Shown here piece after piece: positions 55,183-64,000 of a stretch of DNA of 64,000 bases (positions are counted from its first letter, which is position 1; every line of letters starts with the position of its first letter). Source of the DNA: Arthrobacter sp. zg-Y820 (GTDB lineage: Bacteria; Actinomycetota; Actinomycetes; Actinomycetales; Micrococcaceae). A program made the translations under genes and the position numbers. The notes under the pieces are model-generated. The model ran no database searches. It was given only the letters and a program-made list of their open reading frames with translations, and had not been told where the DNA came from. The stretch spans positions 3,286,001-3,350,000 of the forward strand of contig NZ_CP126247.1 in NCBI RefSeq assembly GCF_030142155.1. The letters run 5' to 3'.

Positions 55183-56952
55183 ATGATGGCCTCCCCGAAA
55201 CGTCTCCCCACCCGTTCCCGGTCCCTTCCTGCCCTGCTGTACGCCGCGCTGGCCGGGATCCTCGCCGCGGCGACGGTGCTGGCCGCGGCCGAATTGGCCG
55301 GCGCCTTCTTCACGGCACGGGCCCGGCCGCTGATTGCACTCGGGTCCACGTTTATCGATTTCACGCCCCTGTGGCTGAAGAACTTCGCGGTGGAAACCTT
55401 CGGCACCGGCGACAAGGCAGCCCTCTTTGCCGGCATGGCCGGAACCATCGCGCTGCTCGCGGCCGGCGTGGGGGTGCTGGCCCGGCGCCGCTGGGGGCTG
55501 GGCGTGGCCGCCGTCGTCGTGATGGGAGCGGTGATTGTGGCATGCGTGCTGACCCGGGCCGGCGCTTCCCCCGCCGATGCAGTGCCCACTGTGCTGGGCA
55601 CGGCGGTGGGGATCGGCGTGCTGCGCGGATTAATCCGGCGCATTCCTGCTCCCCGGGCCACCGAGACCGTTGCGGTGCGCGGGCGGCAGACGCATAGTAG
55701 TGACCGGTCGGCAGGCATCCCCGCAGCAGCGTCTGCCGTCCCGGTCTCAGCGGGGGACGGCGGGAACGACGGCGGTGCCGGGGCCCTCGTCGGCGGCCCG
55801 TCCCCCGCCCCGTCCGCAGGACGGCGTGCGGACAGACGGCGTGCGGACAGCCGGCGTGTGGCTGGACCCCGTTCGGATGGACCGTCCCGGCGCGGGTTCT
55901 TTGCCGCCGCAGGACTCACCGCAGTGCTGGCGGCCGCGGCCGCCACCGGTGGCCGTGCCATTGCCGCCGCCCGCAACACCACCGCCGGGTTCCGGGCCGC
56001 CCTGAAGCTGCCCGCCGCCGCCGATGCCGCGCCCGCGCTGCCCGCCGGGCTGCAGTCCCCCGTGCAAGGGGTGACGCCGTGGCTGACACCGAACGCCGAC
56101 TTCTATCGGATCGACACCGCGCTGAGCGTGCCCGAGGTGGATGCCGAAACTTGGGAACTGCGGATCCACGGGATGGTGGGGGAAGAGGTGCGGATCAGTT
56201 TCGCCGAGCTGCTGGAATCCGACCTGGTGGAGCGCCACCTCACCCTGACCTGCGTCTCCAACCCGCTCGGCGGCGACCTCGCCGGCACCGCCAAGTGGCT
56301 GGGCCTGCCGGTCCGGGAGCTGCTGGCCCGGGCCCGCCCCACCGCCGACGCTGACATGGTGCTGTCCACCAGCGTCGACGGCTTCAGTGCCTCCACGCCG
56401 CTGGAGGTGCTGCAGGATGAGCGCGATGCACTGCTGGCCGTCGGCATGAACGGCGAACCGCTGCCGCCGGTGCACGGCTATCCGGTGCGCATGGTGGTGC
56501 CCGGACTGTACGGATTCGTTTCCGCCACCAAATGGATCATCGACATGGAAGTGACCCGCTTCGACGCGCAGACCGCGTACTGGACCGACCGCGGCTGGGC
56601 GGAGCGGGCGCCGGTCAAGACAATGGCGCGGGTGGAGGTGCCTGCGTCGTTCGCCCGGGTGCCCGCCGGACCGGTGGATGTGGGCGGCACCGCCTGGTCC
56701 CAGCAGCGCGGCATCACCGGAGTGGAGGTCCGGATCGACGACGGCGGCTGGGAGCCGGCGGTCCTGGCCGCCGAGGCGTCGGTGGACACCTGGCGGCAGT
56801 TCTCCTACCGCACCGAAGCCCTGGCAGCCGGCAACCACACGGTGCGGGCCCGGGCCACGGACCCGCAGGACGGGGTGCAGACCGACCGGCGCGCGGAGAC
56901 GGTTCCGGACGGGGCCTCCGGCTGGCAGTCCGTGCAGTTCATGGTGGAGTAA
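55183..56952 (+). CDS. Membrane-anchored molybdopterin-dependent oxidoreductase (sulfite oxidase family)
   Basis: 589 aa. Residues 1-150 contain four predicted transmembrane segments. A basic disordered linker follows, then RRGFFAAAGLTAVLAAAAATG, which looks like an internal Tat-type motif with a helix. The catalytic Moco domain (residues about 300-480) has LTCVSNPLGG, whose Cys is the predicted molybdenum ligand, and HGYPVRMVVPGLYGFVSATKW. A dimerisation domain follows. The second ATG at 55186 is better spaced from GGAG. Physiological substrate unknown. Confidence 0.88.
   Translation: MMASPKRLPTRSRSLPALLYAALAGILAAATVLAAAELAGAFFTARARPLIALGSTFIDFTPLWLKNFAVETFGTGDKAALFAGMAGTIALLAAGVGVLARRRWGLGVAAVVVMGAVIVACVLTRAGASPADAVPTVLGTAVGIGVLRGLIRRIPAPRATETVAVRGRQTHSSDRSAGIPAAASAVPVSAGDGGNDGGAGALVGGPSPAPSAGRRADRRRADSRRVAGPRSDGPSRRGFFAAAGLTAVLAAAAATGGRAIAAARNTTAGFRAALKLPAAADAAPALPAGLQSPVQGVTPWLTPNADFYRIDTALSVPEVDAETWELRIHGMVGEEVRISFAELLESDLVERHLTLTCVSNPLGGDLAGTAKWLGLPVRELLARARPTADADMVLSTSVDGFSASTPLEVLQDERDALLAVGMNGEPLPPVHGYPVRMVVPGLYGFVSATKWIIDMEVTRFDAQTAYWTDRGWAERAPVKTMARVEVPASFARVPAGPVDVGGTAWSQQRGITGVEVRIDDGGWEPAVLAAEASVDTWRQFSYRTEALAAGNHTVRARATDPQDGVQTDRRAETVPDGASGWQSVQFMVE
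55821..55850. repeat. 15-bp tandem repeat in the linker of the Moco oxidoreductase gene
   Basis: Two exact copies of ACGGCGTGCGGACAG, with a degenerate third copy to 55865. They encode the Arg/Ala/Asp-rich linker. Confidence 0.8.
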
Positions 56953-57035
56953 GCCGGCGGCGTTCCGTCCTTGCTGCGGGCCACATCCGCCGTCCCGCAA
57001 CCGGGGCGCCTGCGCGGCGGGCCGCGCAACCGCCT

Positions 57036-57041
57036 TAGACT
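57036..57041 (+). promoter_or_regulatory. -10 box TAGACT for a leaderless asparaginase transcript
   Basis: The box ends 7 nt before the ATG, and no ribosome site is present. Confidence 0.45.
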
Positions 57042-57048
57042 AAATACC

Positions 57049-58056
57049 ATGTCTGCCACTTTTACTGCGTCCGATGCCGTTGAACTTGCCGTTGTGGAAC
57101 GCAACGGCTTCATCGAGTCCCGCCACATCGGGTCCGCCGTCGTCATGGCGGCGGACGGAAACGTGGTCACCGCCCTGGGCGACGTCACCACGCCGATCTT
57201 TCCGCGGTCCACGCTCAAGCCCTTCCAGGCCGTGGCGGCCATGAAATCCGGGGTGCCGCTGCGGGGGCCGCAGGTGGCGCTGGCCGCCGCGAGCCACACC
57301 GGTTCCAAGGAGCACACCGACGTCGTGAAGACCATGCTCGCGGCCGCGGGCGTGACCGAAGATCATCTGCAGTGCCCGGAGGACTGGCCCCAGGACGAGG
57401 CTGCCCGGCATGAGCTGATCCGGGCGGGCAAGGGCAAGAACCGGTTGGCCTTCAACTGCTCCGGCAAGCACGCCGCGTTCCTCTGGGCCTGCACGGAGAA
57501 CAACTGGGACCACGCCACCTATCTGGATCCGCAGCATCCGCTGCAGCTGCGCATTGCCGAGGTGTTCGAGGAATTCACCGGGGAAACCATCCGGCACTGG
57601 GCCACCGACGGCTGCGGAGCACCGCTCGCCGCCGTCTCGCTCACCGGCCTGGCACGCGGCATCGGCCGCCTGGCCAAAGCCCCCTCCAGCAAGCACGGTG
57701 ACGCCCGTGCCGCCACAGTGGCCACCGCCATGCTCGACTATCCTTGGGCGGTTCACGGCCACGGCCGGGAAAACACAGTGGTGATGGAAGACCTGGGCAT
57801 CATCTGCAAGAACGGCGCCGAGGGCGTGCTGGTCCTGGGCACCGACACCGGAGTTTCAGTGGCGCTGAAAATGCTCGACGGCGACACCCGCGCGGCGTCC
57901 CTGGTGGGCCTGACCCTGCTCGCGGCCAGCGGCGCCGTCGACGCCGGCAAGATCAGCGCGGTGCTCGACAAGATCGTCCGCCCGGTTCTGGGCGGGGGCG
58001 AGCCCGTCGGCAGCATCCGGCTCGGGGCGCCCGTGACGGCCCTGCTGGATTCCTGA
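57049..58056 (+). CDS. Asparaginase (Rhizobium-type, AnsII/PF06089 family)
   Basis: 335 aa, predicted to hydrolyse L-asparagine. The family motifs are present: [12 protein letters not shown] (catalytic Ser-Lys, near residue 46), [23 protein letters not shown] and [13 protein letters not shown]. This family is structurally related to serine beta-lactamases rather than to classical asparaginases. It heads a run of plus-strand genes leading to purF. Confidence 0.9.
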   Translation: MSATFTASDAVELAVVERNGFIESRHIGSAVVMAADGNVVTALGDVTTPIFPRSTLKPFQAVAAMKSGVPLRGPQVALAAASHTGSKEHTDVVKTMLAAAGVTEDHLQCPEDWPQDEAARHELIRAGKGKNRLAFNCSGKHAAFLWACTENNWDHATYLDPQHPLQLRIAEVFEEFTGETIRHWATDGCGAPLAAVSLTGLARGIGRLAKAPSSKHGDARAATVATAMLDYPWAVHGHGRENTVVMEDLGIICKNGAEGVLVLGTDTGVSVALKMLDGDTRAASLVGLTLLAASGAVDAGKISAVLDKIVRPVLGGGEPVGSIRLGAPVTALLDS

Positions 58057-58088
58057 GCCGGATACCCGGCAGCGGAAGGAGTTCCCGA

Positions 58089-58469
58089 ATGGCACGACGG
58101 CGCATTCCTGCGGCCGACGGCGCGGCGGCACTGCGCGCTGCCCTGGCGTCGACGGCGGCAGGTTCACCGCCCGACCGGAAGACCGTGGCCACGGCGGTGC
58201 GCTATGCGCTGGAAGAACTTGCCGAGCGGGCCCCGGGCAACAGCGTGGAGGTCCGGGTGCCGCCGTTCGGGGTCACCCAGTGCGTGGCCGGCCCCCGGCA
58301 CACCCGCGGCACCCCGCCGAATGTGATCGAAACCGACGGCGCCACGTGGCTGGCGCTCATCACCGGGCAACAGTCCTGGAGCGACGCCGTCGGTGCCGGG
58401 AAAGTGGCGGCTTCCGGGCTGCGGGCCGACCTGTCCGAGTGGCTTCCGTTGTTCCGTGCGGGGCAATAA
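58089..58469 (+). CDS. Sterol-carrier-like small protein (SCP family)
   Basis: 126 aa, ATG with AAGGAG upstream. The [29 protein letters not shown] segment (residues 55-85) and the C-terminal [12 protein letters not shown] are typical of the small actinobacterial SCP-like proteins next to purF. The ligand is unknown. It starts 32 nt after the asparaginase gene. Confidence 0.78.
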   Translation: MARRRIPAADGAAALRAALASTAAGSPPDRKTVATAVRYALEELAERAPGNSVEVRVPPFGVTQCVAGPRHTRGTPPNVIETDGATWLALITGQQSWSDAVGAGKVAASGLRADLSEWLPLFRAGQ

Positions 58470-58482
58470 TCTCTACTGCCGG

Positions 58483-58488
58483 TAGAAT
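58483..58488 (+). promoter_or_regulatory. -10 box TAGAAT for a leaderless transcript
   Basis: TAGAAT ends 6 nt before the ATG of the small membrane protein gene; no ribosome site is seen. Confidence 0.5.
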
Positions 58489-58494
58489 TTCCAT

Positions 58495-58791
58495 ATGAAT
58501 TCCGAGCAGCACAGCCCTGAACGCCGTGAGATTACCGTCCGCCGCGCTCCCCGCTTCGTCCCGTTCCTGGCGCTGGGCGTGATTGCCGGGTTCATTGCAG
58601 CACTGGTGGTCGCCTACACCGGACCGGCCGACGCCACCTATACGCGCGGGGCCACCCTGGGTTTCTTCACCATCATGTTCGCCATCCCCGGCGTCGGCCT
58701 CGGGGCGCTCGTTGCCCTGCTCCTGGACTGGATCAGCGTGCGCAAGGCCCGCAGCGCCGTCGTCGAAGCGGACACCCGCGACGAAGAGTAG
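58495..58791 (+). CDS. Small two-helix membrane protein
   Basis: 98 aa with two transmembrane segments (FVPFLALGVIAGFIAALVVA; LGFFTIMFAIPGVGLGALVAL) and charged termini. Conserved beside purF in actinobacteria as far as I recall; function unknown. Confidence 0.8.
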   Translation: MNSEQHSPERREITVRRAPRFVPFLALGVIAGFIAALVVAYTGPADATYTRGATLGFFTIMFAIPGVGLGALVALLLDWISVRKARSAVVEADTRDEE

Positions 58792-58860
58792 GGCGCCGGG
58801 CGGGCCGTAATGGTTCCGCTTCAAAGTCCGGTGAGGACCCCGGCGTGAGAGACTGATCTC

Positions 58861-60429
58861 ATGGCACGCGGTGACGGAAAGCTTTCCCACGATCTCATGC
58901 CCGGCGAGAAAGGTCCGCAGGACGCCTGCGGGGTTTTCGGTGTCTGGGCCCCCGGCGAAGAAGTTGCAAAGCTGGCCTATTACGGCCTCTACGCCCTGCA
59001 GCACCGCGGACAGGAGTCCGCAGGCATTGCCACAAGCGACGGCAACCGGATCAGCGTCTACAAGGACATGGGCCTGGTCTCCCAGGTTTTTGACGAAACC
59101 ACGCTGAACACCCTGACCGGCCATATTGCGGTGGGGCACTGCCGGTATTCCACTACGGGCGCCTCGCAGTGGGCCAATGCACAGCCCACGCTGGGTGCGA
59201 CCGCCAGCGGAACCGTGGCCCTGGCCCACAACGGCAACCTGACCAATTCCGCCGAACTTTACGAAATGATCATCGAACGCGAGGGCCGTCCGCGCTTCGG
59301 CGAAATCGCCCAGGGCAACACCTCCGACACCGCGCTGGTCACGGCGCTGCTCAACGGTTCGGATGGACGTTCGCTGGAAGACACGGCCCTGGAACTGCTG
59401 CCCAAGCTGCGCGGCGCGTTCTCCTTCGTCTTCATGGATGAGGGCACCCTCTACGCGGCCCGCGACACCTACGGCGTGCGCCCGCTGGTGCTGGGTCGGC
59501 TGGACCGAGGCTGGGTGGTGGCCTCCGAAGGCTCCGCCCTCGCCACCGTGGGCGCCAGCTTCATCCGCGAAATCAAACCCGGCGAATTCATCGCCATCGA
59601 TGAAACCGGCATCCGCAGCACCAGCTTCGGTGAGCCCACGCCGGCCGGCTGCGTCTTCGAATACGTCTACCTGGCCCGGCCCGACGCCGTCATCAACGGC
59701 CGGTCCGTCTACGAGAGCCGCGTGGAAATGGGCCGCCAGCTGGCCCGCGAGTATCCGGTCGACGCCGACATCGTGATTCCGGTGCCCGAATCCGGCACTC
59801 CCGCGGCCGTCGGTTATGCCGAGGAATCGGGCATTCCCTTCGCCCACGGCTTCGTCAAGAACTCCTATGTGGGGCGCACGTTCATCCAGCCCAGCCAGAC
59901 CCTGCGCCAGTTGGGCATCAAGCTCAAGCTCAATGCCCTCGAGTCTGTCATCCGCGGCAAGCGCGTAATCGTCGTGGATGACTCGATCGTGCGCGGCAAT
60001 ACGCAGCGGGCCATCGTGCGGATGCTGCGCGAGGTGGGCGCGAAGGAAGTGCACGTCAAGATCTCCTCCCCGCCGGTCCAGTGGCCCTGCTTCTACGGCA
60101 TCGACTTCGCGTCCCGGGCCGAGCTGATAGCCAACGGTGCCGCCGTCGACGAAATCTGCGCGTCCGTGGGGGCGGACACCCTGGCCTACATCTCCGAGAA
60201 CGGCATGATCGGCGCCACCCAGCAGCCGCGCGAACGGCTGTGCACGGCCTGCTTTACCGGCGTTTATCCGATCGACCTGCCCTCCGCGGACCGGCTGGGC
60301 AAGAACCTGCTCGAACCCACCACTCCGGCCAACCCCGCGGACGACGACGGAGCCAACGGCTGCGATCCCGGTCCCGATGCCGAGTTTGAGAACCTCCTCA
60401 CTGAATCCGACAAGAAGGATGCCGTATGA
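58861..60429 (+). CDS. purF: Amidophosphoribosyltransferase
   Basis: First committed step of purine synthesis. 522 aa. A propeptide precedes Cys23 (DACGVFGVW), which becomes the N-terminal glutaminase nucleophile, as in the Bacillus-type enzyme. The PRPP-binding loop is VIVVDDSIVRGNTQR near residue 375, and iron-sulfur-type cysteines CTACFTGVYP follow. Overlaps purM by 4 nt. Confidence 0.97.
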   Translation: MARGDGKLSHDLMPGEKGPQDACGVFGVWAPGEEVAKLAYYGLYALQHRGQESAGIATSDGNRISVYKDMGLVSQVFDETTLNTLTGHIAVGHCRYSTTGASQWANAQPTLGATASGTVALAHNGNLTNSAELYEMIIEREGRPRFGEIAQGNTSDTALVTALLNGSDGRSLEDTALELLPKLRGAFSFVFMDEGTLYAARDTYGVRPLVLGRLDRGWVVASEGSALATVGASFIREIKPGEFIAIDETGIRSTSFGEPTPAGCVFEYVYLARPDAVINGRSVYESRVEMGRQLAREYPVDADIVIPVPESGTPAAVGYAEESGIPFAHGFVKNSYVGRTFIQPSQTLRQLGIKLKLNALESVIRGKRVIVVDDSIVRGNTQRAIVRMLREVGAKEVHVKISSPPVQWPCFYGIDFASRAELIANGAAVDEICASVGADTLAYISENGMIGATQQPRERLCTACFTGVYPIDLPSADRLGKNLLEPTTPANPADDDGANGCDPGPDAEFENLLTESDKKDAV

Positions 60430-61541
60430 GCTCGTCCAAGACCGCCATCACCTATGCCTCAGCGGGCGTGGACGTTGAAGCCGGAGACAAAGCCGTTGAA
60501 CTGATGAAGGCCGCCGTCAAGGCGACACACAATTCCTCTGTTCTGGGCGGGGTGGGCGGATTCGCCGGACTCTACGACGTCTCCCGGCTGCTGACCTACA
60601 CGAAGCCGCTGCTGGCCACGTCCACCGACGGCGTGGGCACCAAGGTGGCCATCGCCCAGGCCATGGACATTCATGACACCATCGGCTTCGACCTGGTGGG
60701 CATGGTGGTGGACGACATCGTGGTGGTGGGCGCCGAGCCCCTGTTCATGACTGACTACATTGCCTGCGGCAAGGTAGTGCCGGAACGCATCGCCGCCATT
60801 GTCCGCGGCATTGCGGCGGCCTGCGAGGTCGCCGGGACGGCGCTCGTGGGCGGCGAGACCGCCGAGCATCCCGGGCTGCTGGGAGAACACGAGTACGACG
60901 TCGCCGGCGCCGCCACCGGTGTGGTCGAGGCCGCCAACCTGCTGGGCCCGGAACGGGTGCGCAGCGGTGACGTGGTGATCGGCATGGCTTCCTCGGGGCT
61001 GCACTCCAACGGCTATTCGCTGGTCCGCCGCGTCATTAACCACGCCGGCTGGCAGCTCGAACGCCAGGTCAGCGAATTCGGACGCACCCTGGGCGAGGAA
61101 CTGCTGGAACCCACCCGGGTCTATGCCGCCGACTGCCTGGACCTGGCCCGGCTGGAAAGCGCCGGAGTCCACGGTTTCAGCCACGTCACCGGAGGCGGCC
61201 TCGCCGCCAACCTGGCACGGGTGCTGCCCAAGGGCCTCGAGGCCACCGTGGACCGCTCCACCTGGGAGCTGCCGCCCATCTTCCAGCTGGTGGGCGAGCT
61301 GGGCAACGTGCCGCAGCCCGATCTGGAGCGGACCCTCAACCTCGGGGTGGGCATGGTGGCCATCGTTGATGCGGCCGGCGCCGACGCCGCCGTCGCGCGT
61401 CTGGCGGAGCGGGGAGTTCCGGCCTGGGTCATGGGCACAGTGGGCAACGGCGGAGAAGCACAGGCCGGTCCTGACTATGTGCAGGGCGCCAAGGGCGTCG
61501 ACGGCGGCGCGGTCCGGCTGGTCGGAAGCTACGCCCACTAA
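60426..61541 (+). CDS. purM: Phosphoribosylformylglycinamidine cyclo-ligase
   Basis: Forms AIR. 371 aa with TYASAGVDVEAGDKAVE at the N-terminus, STDGVGTKVAIAQ, and GGETAEHPG. ATGA overlap with purF. Followed by a strong terminator. Confidence 0.96.
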   Translation: MSSSKTAITYASAGVDVEAGDKAVELMKAAVKATHNSSVLGGVGGFAGLYDVSRLLTYTKPLLATSTDGVGTKVAIAQAMDIHDTIGFDLVGMVVDDIVVVGAEPLFMTDYIACGKVVPERIAAIVRGIAAACEVAGTALVGGETAEHPGLLGEHEYDVAGAATGVVEAANLLGPERVRSGDVVIGMASSGLHSNGYSLVRRVINHAGWQLERQVSEFGRTLGEELLEPTRVYAADCLDLARLESAGVHGFSHVTGGGLAANLARVLPKGLEATVDRSTWELPPIFQLVGELGNVPQPDLERTLNLGVGMVAIVDAAGADAAVARLAERGVPAWVMGTVGNGGEAQAGPDYVQGAKGVDGGAVRLVGSYAH

Positions 61542-61548
61542 GCCGAAC

Positions 61549-61584
61549 GCAAAGGGTGCGCATCCGCGGATGCGCACCCTTTGC
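61549..61584 (+). terminator. Terminator after purM
   Basis: A perfect palindrome of 36 bp with 17-bp arms beginning GCAAAGGGTGCGCATCC, 8 nt after the purM stop; TTTGCC follows. Confidence 0.85.
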
Positions 61585-61641
61585 CAACGGTTCTCACCGC
61601 TGAATTCCAGTTCCTCTGCGAACGGTCTTCGGCCTTAACGG

Positions 61642-61678
61642 CCTTCAGCGGATCCACCCTGAGGTGATCCGCTGAAGG
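61642..61678 (-). terminator. Terminator after the DUF3073 gene
   Basis: A 16-bp stem (CCTTCAGCGGATC with a bulged C before ACC, and complement GGTGATCCGCTGAAGG), 33 nt beyond the DUF3073 stop. Confidence 0.7.
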
Positions 61679-61710
61679 ATAGCAATTGGCCGACGCTTTG
61701 AAGTGCCGCT

Positions 61711-61947
61711 CTAGCCGGTGCGGCGGGAAGTACCTTCATCGTCGTCATCATCGCCAAATTGATCCGCGTACTTATCTTCGTACGCCGAGTAGTCCGGCTC
61801 GGCCGGTTCCTCGGGATATCGACTCGATGGACGGCTCGTTGGTCCCGCAAGCTCACGCTGCAGTGCCGAGTAGTCCGTGGCCGGGGTGAAGTACTTCATT
61901 TCCCGGGCCTGCTTGGTTGCTTTTGCCTTTTGACGGCCGCGCCCCAT
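61711..61947 (-). CDS. DUF3073 family protein
   Basis: 78 aa, beginning MGRGRQKAKATKQAREMKYF, the family hallmark, and ending in an acidic run (GDDDDDE). AAGGGGG precedes the ATG. Family found next to purM in actinobacteria; function unknown. Confidence 0.92.
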   Translation of the reverse strand: MGRGRQKAKATKQAREMKYFTPATDYSALQRELAGPTSRPSSRYPEEPAEPDYSAYEDKYADQFGDDDDDEGTSRRTG

Positions 61948-62222
61948 GGCGTGACCCCCTTTTTGCGTCGATCCGGAGGTGGTCGCTCTGAGCAATGAGC
62001 GAGGCCCCGGAATATTTGGTCAATTTGTCGTAAGTACAGGTTACATGTTTTCGGGCCGCCTTGTGCCCCGGCTCGCCCTTTGTGGCGCGGCAGTGACCAT
62101 GTTTTACCATCTGCCCTGACCCCCCTCTTCCTGCGCCGCCCCGCCAAGACTGGGTAAAGTCAGGGGTAGAGACAGTTTTGGGGCCCTTTCAGGGCCGCCT
62201 ACAGGGAGGACTGACGTTCACC

Positions 62223-63356
62223 ATGAGCGATAAAAACAGCATGCCGGGGGCCGATTCTTCGCCCCCCGCCGGAGCGTCCAAGGCCACCCCGGCGTCGGCG
62301 CAGACTGAGGCGGGCACCGATGCACATGCAGAGGCAACAGTCCCGGCAGGAACCGGCTTGCCGGACCTTGAAGCGCATGCCGAGGCGCCCCTTTGGCTGT
62401 CCGGGGACGAGGACCATGACGGCCGGATTTGGGACGGCGCTTTTGCGGCGGAGACCGGCAGCGATGCCGTCGAACCCACGCTGACCAACCCCGAGGACGT
62501 CACCCTGGCGACGCCTTCCCTGAGCAATCCGGACATCAGCTCCGACGCGGCGGAAGCCGCCTCGCTCGAGGATGCCACGGCTGAAGTCAAGGCCGTGGAA
62601 GCCGAAGCAGCGGACGCCGCCGTGTTGACCGATCCGGCAGCAAACCATCCTGCGGCAGCAAACCACACCGCGGGAATCACTGCGGCGGCACCAATGACGG
62701 GCGCAGCCTCCGACGGAAACGCCAAGGACGCAACTGCTGCGGAGGCAGCCGCCAAGGAATCAGGGCCGGCCGCCGACGCACCGTCGCCGGAAGCGCCGTC
62801 GCCGGCAGCCGTCGGAGCCGCTGAACCTGCGGAGTCCCGCCGCTCCCGGCGGAACTCCGAGCCGCCGGCAGCTTCCGAAGGCAACGGCCGAAGCAAACAA
62901 ATACTGCTGATCATCGGCGCGCTGGGCGTGCTGGCGGTCCTGGTGGTGCTGCTCTTCACCCTGCTCGGCAATTCGGCGAACGAACCCGGAGTCCTGGAAG
63001 AAGATGTGGCCCCCATCGAGCTGGAGTCCGGAGCGTGCCTGCAGGACTTCGCCGGCATCAATGAGCCCACCAACGTGGTGAGCTGCGAGACGCCGCACAA
63101 CGCCCAGCTGGTGGCAACAACCACGTATCCGGACAGCGGCGAGTTCCCCGGGACCGATGCGCTGTCCACCCGCGCCACTGAGCTCTGCTCGGATGTCCGG
63201 TACTCCGAAACCCTGGCCGAGCGCACCGACCTGGACCTTCAGGAAAACAAGGCCATCCCGACGCCCGAATCATGGAACGACGGCGACCGCCGGGTCGACT
63301 GCTTCGTGGTTGCCGGCGGAGGCCAGGAGCTGACCGAATCCCTGCTTGAGCCGTAG
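62223..63356 (+). CDS. Single-pass membrane protein with septum-formation-like C-terminal domain
   Basis: 377 aa. Residues 1-225 are a disordered, Ala/Glu-rich cytoplasmic region, followed by the basic ESRRSRRNS and one transmembrane helix (ILLIIGALGVLAVLVVLLFTLL, about 236-257). The extracytoplasmic domain has four cysteines (GACLQDF; SCETPHNAQLVA; ELCSDV; DCFVVAG) in the pattern of the septum-formation family. Role in cell envelope is inference. Confidence 0.75.
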   Translation: MSDKNSMPGADSSPPAGASKATPASAQTEAGTDAHAEATVPAGTGLPDLEAHAEAPLWLSGDEDHDGRIWDGAFAAETGSDAVEPTLTNPEDVTLATPSLSNPDISSDAAEAASLEDATAEVKAVEAEAADAAVLTDPAANHPAAANHTAGITAAAPMTGAASDGNAKDATAAEAAAKESGPAADAPSPEAPSPAAVGAAEPAESRRSRRNSEPPAASEGNGRSKQILLIIGALGVLAVLVVLLFTLLGNSANEPGVLEEDVAPIELESGACLQDFAGINEPTNVVSCETPHNAQLVATTTYPDSGEFPGTDALSTRATELCSDVRYSETLAERTDLDLQENKAIPTPESWNDGDRRVDCFVVAGGGQELTESLLEP

Positions 63357-63401
63357 GACAGCGGGTGCTCCCGGCCCAGACGGCAGGGAGCACCCCGGCA
63401 G

Positions 63402-64000
63402 CTAGACCGCTTCCACCGACAGTCCCGCCGGTTCGGCCACCAGCTCTTCGCCGTCGACGCTCATGCTGCCCTCCGGGCGGTCCACCAGCACGGTGTCGCC
63501 GTCGTTGATCTTGCCGGCCAGGATGCCCCGGGCCAGTTTGTCTCCGATTTCGCGCTGCACCAGCCGGCGCAGCGGCCGGGCTCCGTAGGCCGGGTCATAT
63601 CCGGTCAGTGCCAGCCATTCCCGCGCAGCATCGGTGACGTCCAGGACCAGCCTGCGCTCATGCAACCGGTCGGCCAGGGCCCGCACCTGGATGTCGACAA
63701 TCCTGGAGAGGTCGTCCAGGCTCAGCGGATCAAAGAGGATGACGTCGTCGAGCCGGTTCAGGAATTCCGGCTTGAAGTTGGCGTTCACCATGCCCATGAC
63801 CGAGTCCCGCTTCTGTTCCTCCGTCAGTCCCGGATCCACCAGGAACTGCGATCCGAGGTTTGAGGTCAGGATCAGGATGACGTTGCGGAAGTCCACGGTG
63901 CGTCCCTGGCCGTCGGTGAGGCGGCCGTCGTCGAGCACCTGGAGCAGGATATCGAAAATCTCCGGATGCGCCTTTTCCACCTCGTCCAGCAGGATCACCG
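63402..64000 (-). CDS. clpB: ClpB disaggregase, C-terminal part (gene continues beyond window)
   Basis: The last 199 residues of the second AAA+ module. Walker B is VILLDEVEKAHP, sensor 1 is LILTSNLGS, the arginine finger is in FLNRLDDVILFDPL, and sensor 2 is YGARPLRRLVQREIGDKLA. The chain ends in a short hydrophilic tail (VAEPAGLSVEAV). Confidence 0.95.
   Translation of the reverse strand, partial: VILLDEVEKAHPEIFDILLQVLDDGRLTDGQGRTVDFRNVILILTSNLGSQFLVDPGLTEEQKRDSVMGMVNANFKPEFLNRLDDVILFDPLSLDDLSRIVDIQVRALADRLHERRLVLDVTDAAREWLALTGYDPAYGARPLRRLVQREIGDKLARGILAGKINDGDTVLVDRPEGSMSVDGEELVAEPAGLSVEAV

Overview
The window is high-GC DNA from an actinobacterium, most likely a Micrococcaceae member close to Arthrobacter. 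The evidence is pervasive G/C third codon positions, many GTG starts, actinobacterial markers (a lysine/alanine-tailed TopA, MarP, a GlxR/Crp-type regulator, DUF3073, a DUF4244 Flp-like pilin, an Rv3654c-like TadE protein) and a gene neighbourhood that recalls the topA-mrfA-tad-nth-crp-ponA block of other actinobacteria. The species assignment is inference. No insertion sequence, prophage or CRISPR array was found.

Layout. 1-5.6 kb holds housekeeping genes on the minus strand: a partial Ppx/GppA phosphatase, topA and a large methyltransferase. 5.7-21.4 kb is a catabolic block: a 3-ketosteroid dehydrogenase-like flavoprotein on the minus strand, then ten plus-strand genes. These are a fused acyl-CoA dehydrogenase, an ADP-forming acyl-CoA synthetase, a TetR regulator, a VOC protein, a thiolase-fold protein, a DUF35 partner, an aldehyde dehydrogenase, two tandemly duplicated MFS transporters and a MaoC hydratase. 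The thiolase-fold protein lacks all three thiolase catalytic residues, as in Ltp2-type aldolases. The enzymes can be ordered as an aldolytic side-chain shortening cycle: CoA activation, dehydrogenation, hydration, retro-aldol cleavage, aldehyde oxidation, re-activation. This is the most interesting system in the window.

21.5-36 kb holds trhO, a GNAT enzyme, the helicase mrfA, a compact tad pilus operon (ssd, tadA, tadB, tadC, pilin, tadE, an Rv3654c-like gene), an unusual family-A polymerase, a CoA pyrophosphatase, nth and a membrane protein of unknown function. 36-48.6 kb holds acs with a Crp-type site in its promoter, ohr with a divergent TetR gene, an MHS transporter with aroQ, marP, crp itself, a Nudix-ridA-DUF4177 operon, a bifunctional penicillin-binding protein and a metallophosphatase.

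48.7-64 kb holds a heterodimeric ABC exporter, tRNA-Pro(CGG), purC-purD, a membrane-anchored molybdopterin oxidoreductase, an asparaginase, a small SCP-like protein, a small membrane protein, purF-purM, DUF3073, a septum-formation-like membrane protein and the 3' part of clpB. Three copies of an intergenic palindrome family and one array of 38-bp tandem repeats are scattered through the window.
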